Assembly (NCBI GenBank): GCA_016700155.1
Contig: CP065001.1
Coordinates: forward strand, 3,844,001 to 3,908,000
From: Ignavibacteriales bacterium
GTDB taxonomy: Bacteria > Bacteroidota > Ignavibacteria > Ignavibacteriales > Ignavibacteriaceae
DNA length: 64,000 bases
Reading direction: 5' to 3'
Below are positions 34,401-40,599 of the stretch, one piece after another. The position numbers were made by a program, and so were the translations under genes. The stretch's first letter is position 1, and each line of letters starts with the position of its first letter. Under the pieces are notes generated by a model that saw nothing but the letters and a program-made list of their open reading frames with translations, did no database searches and was not told the origin of the DNA.

Positions 34401-34974
34401 TACAGTAGTGAGTGATACAGTTGCAGTTGGTACATACTCAGCGAAGATTGACCCGACAGGTTCAAGCAGTGCGGTAGTTTACGGCACAAAAATATTTACC
34501 AGCTCGGGCAGTATTTACATAAAATGGAAAGAGTGGCTGGGACATCCGGCAACGGGAGATTATGAAGCTGCGCCGTGGTTCAGGATTGATGACGGGGCGG
34601 GTTCAGATTTAATTTCAGTTTCAATAAGAAGAGGAACCTTTGAACCCGGTGGATATGATTTTCAATTTTCAGGAACAAACTTAGATGGCGGTGAATATGA
34701 TTTGGGCACTGGTTCACTTACAATTGCAAATACATTTGGTCAGTATGTTGAATGTGAAGCGCGTTGGATAGACCACGCAACGACTGGCGGTGCGGTCGTT
34801 ATTATCAATGGTGTAACTGTATTTTCCGAACTTAACAAAAACACATCGGCATTGAACAATCCCGCAAGATTCCAGATCGGGTTTGGTAATAACTCAAATG
34901 GTAATGGCGGTAATCTTCCGAATGTGAATAGCTATGTTGATGACATCAAAGCAAACAGTACGGCATTCCCTTGA
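31456..34974 (+). CDS. large exported beta-helix protein in the tail gene cluster
   Basis: 1172 residues, the largest gene of the prophage. Signal peptide (about 1-18, FFLFFLCGLLYGQ), fibronectin-like repeats (twice, with WYGALYLRSTDGKWSSP and WYFAAYQQWANGQWSP), a right-handed beta-helix region (about 250-560) like pectate-lyase or depolymerase folds, a 'choice-of-anchor D' type domain (LTITNTGLLPLTITFSG, about 770-830), and a C-terminal LamG/polysaccharide-lyase-like domain. It lacks the T9SS sorting domain of the host cargo. It could be a polysaccharide-degrading tail spike or a lysogenic surface protein. Confidence 0.65.
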   Translation: MNKYLFFFLFFLCGLLYGQQHKFGFWHAAWSGTPDLPSTFAITDDGSGFINVFANGFSSTPIAYDSCLVLLKQGSLPSSRYDGTAISNYYNAPTILDEAINASALDGEIWYGALYLRSTDGKWSSPITDTAYIGIPEELSTPTLLLSAGSGTITVNAGSLDPNATHVLIQQRSFQNHTSIWRDGSRFRDTLIAVGNLPVTFTGKYYDEVWHYKMAAVNPGDTSGFTPIDSSWAVNTVGDTIWYAASATGNGSGSDTLNCKLYSVTNFQNDVYANVSGRHIKLKNVDTFASSSRILLPYTQSWSGRSYAPVVVEPWYDNGILPVVDRTTSGEIIYVERGNHIIFRNIHFAGHVTFNVPSTYHADNFRFINCEFIGTGSGASGMIAMFLQETNVVAYDSVNRGFADSFYVYNCLFQNIYSSDDAIGSSSGGIDWVIYRNVVANTGSALGQDGIDVGYGLRVIIAYCKIYNTWNNGIKIMAQRGPNHDALVCYNSVIGNNMSGDGNFAFDIRTCVGIRFMNNSGTGFGYGLPAETSWPDNTHSGALNDNSTYPVIAFQGLGNNIFNNLYVGGSGNGFSGWIIHGGKNIMFTYPGGDTTRATWGPGRDDWGRWYLNYSSWHHNLYNNPAGGDKARYIARHWPLTGNGSITWNGSSYDLSIGSQSWIERDMEEFGTGYEDKFFSNIFLPAQVVDSSYNNDGDRGSLQPVEGSPALYAGTFNGMAVDLNWMPVPDTLVSIGAYQECSGCITPDYRYTVSPYPFAFGTMDTTAASDTVKVLTITNTGLLPLTITFSGLNTPFSIGSGGTINNNELINVNITGERNMSPGTYIDTLLISTNDYDTTVIVSITLTLPSPPAILSGTFTAQQANDSLKVQLSGFNNPDSIRIVGQTGSYPANQWSGTVVYAGTDTNAVNNDVFYNSDFDNGETWYFAAYQQWANGQWSPAVTDTALFGTAPVVGDIFNITFESNSMTGSDAFTSVTATTNTFTVVSDTVAVGTYSAKIDPTGSSSAVVYGTKIFTSSGSIYIKWKEWLGHPATGDYEAAPWFRIDDGAGSDLISVSIRRGTFEPGGYDFQFSGTNLDGGEYDLGTGSLTIANTFGQYVECEARWIDHATTGGAVVIINGVTVFSELNKNTSALNNPARFQIGFGNNSNGNGGNLPNVNSYVDDIKANSTAFP

Positions 34975-34990
34975 TGAATAAAGGAATCTT

Positions 34991-35401
34991 ATGACAGCCC
35001 TATTTTTAGCTTCCGGCATTTTGATTTTAACAGCGTTGTTGATAGCAATGTTATGCAGAAGTCTTGTACATCAGTTGTGGCATCATTACCAACGCACAAA
35101 AACAAAGCTTGAGAAAATTCTTAAACGCAGGATAGATGATTATTGGTGGAACCCGGTTCTTTCCTACAACAACAAGAAAACAACTATGGTGCAGTTCTCA
35201 GATGCTTTCCACACGTTCAATACAATTGAGTTGGGTTGTTATGATTTTGTGATATCGCTTTTAGTTACAATCATAATTCACCTGGTAGTTGTATTACATG
35301 TGTGGCTGTTTATTGCTGTCTTGGTAGCAGTGTTTTTATTCATCGGTATCCTTGTGATGCCGCAATTTTTTAATCTTGGTTATGATAAACTTTGGAGATA
35401 A
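34991..35401 (+). CDS. phage membrane protein, unknown
   Basis: 136 residues. An N-terminal membrane helix (LFLASGILILTALLIAMLC), a basic middle (KTKLEKILKRRIDDYWW) and two adjacent C-terminal helices (FVISLLVTIIIHLVVVLHVWLFIAVLVAVFLF, read in parts). Its place just before the tail chaperones is unusual for a membrane protein. No family recognised. Confidence 0.6.
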   Translation: MTALFLASGILILTALLIAMLCRSLVHQLWHHYQRTKTKLEKILKRRIDDYWWNPVLSYNNKKTTMVQFSDAFHTFNTIELGCYDFVISLLVTIIIHLVVVLHVWLFIAVLVAVFLFIGILVMPQFFNLGYDKLWR

Positions 35402-35402
35402 A

Positions 35403-35840
35403 ATGGAAGAGGCTCAGGTTATAAATACTTACATCATTGAAGGTGTAGAATTTCAGCGGAAGGATTTGTCTATCATAGAATCTGATGCAGTTAACAAACT
35501 GCTTAAATATCAGATCAACAACACTATTGAAGTGAAAGGCGGGGATTCAGAAAAATTTCTTTCAATGGTACTAACGCCAATTAACATACAACCGGAACAG
35601 ATGCTTGTGTTGAGCAGAACTCCATTCAGCAGAATAAGCAGGTTGTTGTATTCGCTGAAAGCTTTTATAACCCGTAAAAAATTATTGTTGGTTTGTTTTG
35701 GTAATTGTAATGAGGATACAGCCGCTGAGGTGCTGAAGCATTTTTTTACCAGGAGAATAAAGAACGGACTGAATTTACAGATGTTTTTCAACGACTTAAT
35801 CAACGAATCAAAGAAGTCAACGGCGAAGCAAAATCGCTAA
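35403..35840 (+). CDS. tail assembly chaperone, shorter form (lambda G-like)
   Basis: 145 residues from ATG 35403. Helical with a beta-rich N-terminus (IINTYIIEGVEFQRKDL-like). It lies directly upstream of the tape measure and carries a perfect T TTT TTT slippery heptamer at 35741-35747 in the correct phase (preceding codon CAT, then TTT TTT), with a long -1 frame continuing to the tape-measure start. That combination is the hallmark of tail assembly chaperone pairs. An earlier in-frame start would overlap the upstream membrane gene. Confidence 0.8.
   Translation: MEEAQVINTYIIEGVEFQRKDLSIIESDAVNKLLKYQINNTIEVKGGDSEKFLSMVLTPINIQPEQMLVLSRTPFSRISRLLYSLKAFITRKKLLLVCFGNCNEDTAAEVLKHFFTRRIKNGLNLQMFFNDLINESKKSTAKQNR
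35741..35747 (+). other. -1 programmed frameshift site
   Basis: Seven T residues read as T TTT TTT in the chaperone frame (codons Phe-Phe). Slippage by one base moves ribosomes to the frame ending at 36076. No obvious strong stem is visible immediately downstream. Confidence 0.75.
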
Positions 35841-36076
35841 AAAAATATTTTAGCTCCCTCTTTATTCCTGAAATCAAATATGGTGATCTTGAATTAACGT
35901 TAATGTTCCTTGCTAATTATGACTTAACAAAAATTGAGTATCTAAAAACTAAAGTTCCAATGAGCAGTATCTACAAAGCATCATACTATCTGCAGGTTCA
36001 AAAACTAAACGAGCGTATTGATACAATAGCTTACCTTAAATACCTGGAATCACAAAAACCCCCGACTGTACGTTAA
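35747..36076 (+). CDS. frameshift extension of the tail assembly chaperone (lambda T-like)
   Basis: This -1 frame is open from 35729 to TAA at 36074-36076 but has no good start of its own. Fusing at the T7 site gives a 224-residue protein reading ...LKHFF then YQENKERTEFTDVF and ending LESQKPPTVR. The extension is helical (KIEYLKTKVPMSSIYKASYY), as expected for the part that binds the tape measure. Its stop overlaps the tape measure ATG (TAATG). Confidence 0.78.
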   Translation, partial: YQENKERTEFTDVFQRLNQRIKEVNGEAKSLKKYFSSLFIPEIKYGDLELTLMFLANYDLTKIEYLKTKVPMSSIYKASYYLQVQKLNERIDTIAYLKYLESQKPPTVR

Positions 36077-37986
36077 TGGAAAATGTAATAAAACTTAAAA
36101 TAGTAATTGACGGCAAAGAGGGTGAAGGCACTATCGATGTGATGCAGATTAAATCTGCGCTGTTAAAAGAATCCCTTGAAAATGCTCTGACTCCCAACGT
36201 TAATACCGCAATACTAAAATCATTTGTTACAGAACTTCTTAACATCAATGAAGCCTCTGAGGAAGCTGCAAAGGGTGTCGCTGATTTTATAAAGTACAAC
36301 GATATCAGCGAACAGGAAATTGAGGAAGTGATATCAGCGCTGGCAAAAGAAAGAAGTCAGCTTGGGATTAATTCCGCAGCTTACAAAGAGCACAGCAATG
36401 CAATTGCCAATGTGACGCGTGCACTTGATCTGATGAATGAAACTCAGCAGACGAAAGTAGTCCCAGGCAGCTACAATATGAATATGGCAATAATGCAGTC
36501 TGGCTATATTCTTAATGATGCTTCAATGATCACTGTAAACTTTAGAATGGCAATGATGGGCGTTGCAAACAATATTCCTATGGTAGTTCAGGGAATAATG
36601 GCTGCAAAGAATGAAGCAAGCGGAATGGGTAAAACATTCGGACAGCTTGCAATGGAATCAATTAAGGGACCAGGTGGAATTCTGCTTGCCGTTAATGCTC
36701 TTATGCTTGTGCTTCAATTGCTTCCAGGACTGTTTGACAGCGGTACAAAATCAATTGCTGATCAGAAGGAAGAGTTAAAAAAATTACGTGATGAATATGC
36801 AAAACTAACAGACGTACAGCTTACAAATTATATTCAATCACGTGAGGAAGAGTTACGAAAGCTTCAGGAGAAACATCCTGGCAGAAAAACAATATATGCT
36901 GGTCCCGTTGGCGAGGAAGTGGCGGTAGAAGTTGATACAAAAGGACAAGCAAGGTATGGTTCTGATTTTAATAGGGTTCAAACACTTGAAGCTGAATTGA
37001 GTGCGCTAAAGGAAACAAAAACCAACCTGGGTGAAATAGAAAATATTGAGAACAGGATTTCACTAAACAGGCTTCAGCGTGAGAAACTGAGCCGCAATGA
37101 AGACAGTCCGTATTACTGGAAGAATGTTGTTAAAACAGCAGAGAGTTTCGAGGAAGCAAGAAAATCTTTAGAACAGTACATTGCTGCAGATGAAAAACTA
37201 ATAGCATCGAGCAACCGCAACTCTTCATCAACAAATAATAACAATGAAGAAAAAACCAAACTGATCACTACTGAAAAGGAATTGCGTGAACAGCTTGCAC
37301 TTGTAAACGCTGAGTTGTTAAAACAGAATACCGAACTTGATGAAGAAAACCTGAAAGCATTGCGTGAAAGTATTGAGGAACAGCTTAGACCTAAATCTGC
37401 TGAAGAGCCTCCGATTGTAATCTCCGGAGAGGTTGAAATAGAGGAGATCATTCTTCCTGATGAAGTGATAAGTGAAACAGAAGAGTTAGTGTGGTTAACT
37501 GATACTTTAACAGCATCATACCTTGAAGCGGGTCGTGCTGCAGCTTCCGCCGGCGCGCAATCAATAAAAGTATTTAGCCAGGCAAATTCAGTACTGCAGA
37601 TATTCATCAACTCGCTGATACAGGCAGTTGCTGAGGCGCTTATGCTAAAAGCCGTAATGATGATATTTGATTTCTTTAGTGGCGGTGCTGCGTCTGCAGC
37701 AACATCATTTATTCCTGGTGCGGCTAATGGTGCAATTGTAACCAAGCCGCGCATTATGGCGGTAGGTGAAGGCAATGAGCCGGAAGGTGTGTTTCCATTA
37801 AGTAAGTTGAATCAGTTTGTAGCTGGTTCCGGCGGAAGTAATCTTGAGCATTTACTAAACACATATCTTGATAAGGTTGATGAGTGGCAAAGGAACATCA
37901 CATTAGAAAGTAAGATTAAGAATGACCACATTCATATTGCCAATGAGAGAGCGGGGAAAATAAGAAAGGATAACAGAGTTGAATGA
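36076..37986 (+). CDS. tail tape measure protein
   Basis: 636 residues. Long helical and coiled-coil regions (about 215-360 and 390-440), two hydrophobic segments (GILLAVNALMLVLQLLPGLF and ALMLKAVMMIFDFFSGG), and a C-terminal segment PGAANGAIVTKPRIMAVGEG with EPEGVFPLSKL that is typical of tape measure C-termini. It follows the frameshifted chaperones. By the usual 1.5 Angstrom per residue rule the tail would be roughly 90-100 nm. Confidence 0.88.
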   Translation: MENVIKLKIVIDGKEGEGTIDVMQIKSALLKESLENALTPNVNTAILKSFVTELLNINEASEEAAKGVADFIKYNDISEQEIEEVISALAKERSQLGINSAAYKEHSNAIANVTRALDLMNETQQTKVVPGSYNMNMAIMQSGYILNDASMITVNFRMAMMGVANNIPMVVQGIMAAKNEASGMGKTFGQLAMESIKGPGGILLAVNALMLVLQLLPGLFDSGTKSIADQKEELKKLRDEYAKLTDVQLTNYIQSREEELRKLQEKHPGRKTIYAGPVGEEVAVEVDTKGQARYGSDFNRVQTLEAELSALKETKTNLGEIENIENRISLNRLQREKLSRNEDSPYYWKNVVKTAESFEEARKSLEQYIAADEKLIASSNRNSSSTNNNNEEKTKLITTEKELREQLALVNAELLKQNTELDEENLKALRESIEEQLRPKSAEEPPIVISGEVEIEEIILPDEVISETEELVWLTDTLTASYLEAGRAAASAGAQSIKVFSQANSVLQIFINSLIQAVAEALMLKAVMMIFDFFSGGAASAATSFIPGAANGAIVTKPRIMAVGEGNEPEGVFPLSKLNQFVAGSGGSNLEHLLNTYLDKVDEWQRNITLESKIKNDHIHIANERAGKIRKDNRVE

Positions 37987-39293
37987 GTGTCATCAATGTA
38001 AAGTTTCGTACACCTACCGATAAATTTCATTTCATAATTAATGTCACTGATGGTGACTCCAAAACATATAACTACGATGGAATAGAACTTGAACCTTTTG
38101 AATACGGGAATGATGAAGACCTTGAAACTATTATCTATCCTGAATCAGTTACCATAAAGTTTTCATTACTGCCTGACACCGGCAGCATTGCTGCTCTTGA
38201 TAACAGATATGTACAGCTTGGGAGATCGTTAAGACTTAACGAAACTAATGTGACCATCAATAAAAATGGGCAGGAACATTTATTGGGATTCATAGATGGG
38301 AAAACAGTGTCCAGTACCTATAAGAATAAAGTATTCCAGATAACAGTGTTAAGTAACTTTCATAAACTAAAGGATATTGACCCCAGAACATTAGACCCTA
38401 ACGATTTTACTACCCCGGTTGATGTTGTTGTTGGTCCCGGTGGACAAGTTTTGTTTGTGGATTTAGTTCTGAAGCTTATTCAGCTTGTTTACCCAAGCGT
38501 TAATCAGGTAATTCTTGTTAGTAACATCAAGAGCCAGACGTCATATACAATACTTGGTGAACCATGGATTGCCAATGCTCAGTACTTCGGAGATTTTTCT
38601 AATAACTACATTGGTTCGATTTCTACATTTACAACTGCAGCACAAATAATTAAAGAGGTATGTGCAAATTTTGCAAGTGTAGGTATATTAAAAGATAGAA
38701 AGTTTTACATCCAATCAAGGTTCTATCAGTCACAATCAGCGGTTGTATTGAGTAAAGAATTGTTAGCTGACGATGCGGGACCAGAGCCGATTGATTCAAC
38801 AAGATTTGATGGTCTGCAGGTTATCGTTACGCCTGCCGGCACATCTGCGGTTTATGAAGAGCTGTACGGTGAAGTTATAAAGGATGAAAACGGAAATGTT
38901 AAAAATTCTGATAATGTGGAAACGATACAATTGATTCAGCAAGGCGGATATCCACCCGGCAATGAAGGATTCCCATTACTCATTCGCAACCTATGGATAT
39001 ATGTTCCTGGATTCGTATCCGGTATAGGAAATACGCAGTTTACATCTTCTCTGCCTAACTCATTCTTTATCATTACAGGTGAAGCCCAAAAACCCTTATG
39101 GAAGTGTGTAGCAGACGCTGTCTGGGCTCTTATACAAAAGGATAGGGTTGTCTTTGGAATCACCATGAGTGCATTGAGTTGGACTTATGATACGTGGTAT
39201 GTATTTGAGAATACTTCCGTTTATTTGAGAGCTCGCAAAATGTTCTATGATGAAATGAAAACCCGAACAAGAATGGAGTTGATAGATGGCTAA
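37983..39293 (+). CDS. distal tail / baseplate protein, unknown family
   Basis: 436 residues, ATGA overlap with the tape measure. Beta-rich N-terminal domain (NVKFRTPTDKFHFIINV) and middle with a likely hub-type fold; YDTWYVFENTSVYLRARKMF near the end. Position directly after the tape measure suggests a distal tail or hub protein; no diagnostic motif seen. It is the last tail gene. Confidence 0.55.
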   Translation: MSVINVKFRTPTDKFHFIINVTDGDSKTYNYDGIELEPFEYGNDEDLETIIYPESVTIKFSLLPDTGSIAALDNRYVQLGRSLRLNETNVTINKNGQEHLLGFIDGKTVSSTYKNKVFQITVLSNFHKLKDIDPRTLDPNDFTTPVDVVVGPGGQVLFVDLVLKLIQLVYPSVNQVILVSNIKSQTSYTILGEPWIANAQYFGDFSNNYIGSISTFTTAAQIIKEVCANFASVGILKDRKFYIQSRFYQSQSAVVLSKELLADDAGPEPIDSTRFDGLQVIVTPAGTSAVYEELYGEVIKDENGNVKNSDNVETIQLIQQGGYPPGNEGFPLLIRNLWIYVPGFVSGIGNTQFTSSLPNSFFIITGEAQKPLWKCVADAVWALIQKDRVVFGITMSALSWTYDTWYVFENTSVYLRARKMFYDEMKTRTRMELIDG

Positions 39294-39447
39294 ATAAAAA
39301 GGAACATACTCTCGTCCAAATTCCCTCGACACGGCCATCTCGAAAGGGCATTGAAATAAAAATATATTCCTTCCAGGTATTCAAGAAAAGCTTCTCAAAA
39401 ACCTCTGTTAAAAATAGTAAATCAACTAATAAAAAACAGAGGCAAAA
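39294..39447 (+). promoter_or_regulatory. leader of the methylase gene with possible ribosome-site-masking hairpin
   Basis: CCTCTGTT (39402-39409) can pair with AACAGAGG (39435-39442) over 8 bp, and the second arm contains the AGAGG ribosome site just before ATG 39448. If formed, the hairpin would reduce translation of the methylase, as Mu restricts its mom gene at the translational level. The loop is long and AT-rich, so stability is modest. Confidence 0.35.
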
Positions 39448-40242
39448 ATGATTCCGTATGTAGGTGGAAAATCTTATCTGGCTAACTGGATTATTTCAAA
39501 TTTTCCTGCAGATTTTCAGAAGAAACATTACTGTGAAGTATTTGGCGGTGGAGGCTGGGTTCTATTCAAGAAAGAACCAAGTTATCTTGAAACGTATAAT
39601 GATCTCAACAAGCACCTGGTGAAGTTGTTCACGGTAATAAGAGATAATTATGAAGAGTTCAAACATTGTATCAACTGGAGTTTTCATAGTCGTGAAATGT
39701 ATAATGAAGCAAAAGAAAAACTGAAAGATGATAAATTTCTTAATGATGTTGAAACAGCTTTGTACTATGCCATCAGGCAGATACAATCATTCTCCGGAAA
39801 CAGTGAAAGCTGGGGTTATCAGTTGACCTCACACAAGCTTGTACAGGGTAAATGGACACCATTTATGAGAAGGTTGGAAATAATAAATGCACGATTGAAA
39901 CGTGTTCAAATAGAGTGTCTGGACTTTGAGAAGTTGATAGCTAAGTATGACAGTAAGGACACTCTATTTTATGTTGACCCGCCGTATGTCGATTGTGAGT
40001 ATTATTACAACAAGAATGGTGTGAACTTCACGTATGAAGATCATAAACGATTGGCGGACATACTGAATAACATTAAGGGGAGTTTTGCTCTTAGTTATTA
40101 TGAGAATAAGTTAGTGCGTGAACTCTATAAAGGTCACAGGATAATCAAGAAACATACAGTGAAGCATTCCTGTGGCATTGTAAGAGCCAGAGAGGATAAA
40201 ACAAAGCCTAAGTCAGTAGAGTTGCTCATTACAAATTATTAG
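39448..40242 (+). CDS. DNA N6-adenine methyltransferase, Dam/D12 class
   Basis: 264 residues. S-adenosylmethionine-binding motif VFGGGGWVLF and the N-terminal PYVGGKSYLANWI, catalytic DPPY in LFYVDPPYVD, and later motifs with FALSYYENKLV. Belongs to the D12 class (Dam-like); the recognised sequence cannot be told. It is the last gene at the right end, where Mu carries the mom modification gene, so protection against host restriction is the likely role. No partner endonuclease is present. Confidence 0.9.
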   Translation: MIPYVGGKSYLANWIISNFPADFQKKHYCEVFGGGGWVLFKKEPSYLETYNDLNKHLVKLFTVIRDNYEEFKHCINWSFHSREMYNEAKEKLKDDKFLNDVETALYYAIRQIQSFSGNSESWGYQLTSHKLVQGKWTPFMRRLEIINARLKRVQIECLDFEKLIAKYDSKDTLFYVDPPYVDCEYYYNKNGVNFTYEDHKRLADILNNIKGSFALSYYENKLVRELYKGHRIIKKHTVKHSCGIVRAREDKTKPKSVELLITNY

Positions 40243-40256
40243 GCTGTTTAGAAGCA

Positions 40257-40296
40257 TTTACACACCCATTATTGACTATGTAATGGGTGTGTAAAA
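40257..40296. terminator. 15-bp inverted repeat near the right end
   Basis: TTTACACACCCATTA (40257-40271) and TAATGGGTGTGTAAA (40281-40295) are perfectly complementary with a 9-nt loop. A candidate bidirectional terminator that insulates the prophage from the leftward host iron operon; there is no long T run on either side. Confidence 0.55.
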
Positions 40297-40335
40297 GTGC
40301 GAAAAATGATTATTTTAGAGGGGTAAAAGTGAATG

Positions 40336-40386
40336 AAATTTCTCAAATTAGTTGCAAAAATTTCTCAAACTCGTTGCGGCGTTATA
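40336..40386 (-). promoter_or_regulatory. prophage right end with tandem transposase-binding-type repeats
   Basis: Two direct 20-bp repeats, AAATTTCTCAAATTAGTTGC (40336-40355) and AAATTTCTCAAACTCGTTGC (40358-40377), spaced exactly 22 bp, are the inverse of the left-end sites. Read inward from the terminus the sequence is TATAACGCCGCAACGAG followed by TTTGAGAAA, matching the left terminus at TAT-A and GCAA-G-G-TTGAGAAA. This resembles R1 and R2 of Mu. Confidence 0.8.
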
Positions 40387-40391
40387 ATCAT
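40387..40391. repeat. target-site duplication, right copy
   Basis: ATCAT immediately right of the prophage; identical to 8126-8130. Confidence 0.85.
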
Positions 40392-40569
40392 CAAACTTTT
40401 CACCTGAAAATTCAAACCCCGTTTCGATCTGCAGCCATCCGACAGGTACTATGGATGCTGATTCGGTTTTATCAGGTCTGTCAGTAACTAACTCGGGTAC
40501 AGTATCCTGTGAAAACAAATCAACATTCAGACATAAGAATCCTATCAACAGTAACAAAACTGATTTCAT
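40387..40569 (-). pseudogene. 5' portion of the outer-membrane beta-barrel gene split by the prophage
   Basis: Encodes residues 1-61: signal peptide (LLLLIGFLCLNVDLFSQ) and the family start ELVTDRPDKTESASIVPVGW and LQIETGFEFSGEKFDD. In the lysogen the frame runs on into phage DNA for about 12 codons (YNAATSLRNFCN) and stops at 40350 or so. It lies 30 bp after the FeoB permease gene on the same strand, so it was the distal gene of the iron operon. Its link to metal uptake is inferred from this position. Confidence 0.88.
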
Positions 40570-40599
40570 AATTTTCCTTGCAGATGGATGATAAAATTT

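Larger units (their letters stand above)
8131..40386. mobile_element. Mu-like transposable prophage, apparently complete
   Basis: About 32.26 kb. Supported by a MuA-type DDE transposase and a MuB-type ATPase, Mu head-gene homologs (GemA, DUF3164, terminase, DUF935 portal, DUF1320, DUF1834, gpG-like), tail, lysis and methylase genes, a 5-bp target duplication, and matching repeated end sequences. Insertion interrupts a host gene that is restored in frame on removal. No sheath or contractile baseplate set was recognised; together with a tape measure and frameshifted tail chaperones this suggests a siphovirus-like particle. No obvious defects were found in the phage genes. The head block at 19.6-24.7 kb runs against the rest. 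Confidence 0.95.

Noticed and set aside
37113..37775. 220-codon leftward frame
   Set aside because: Antisense to the tape measure, Ser-rich, no ribosome site.
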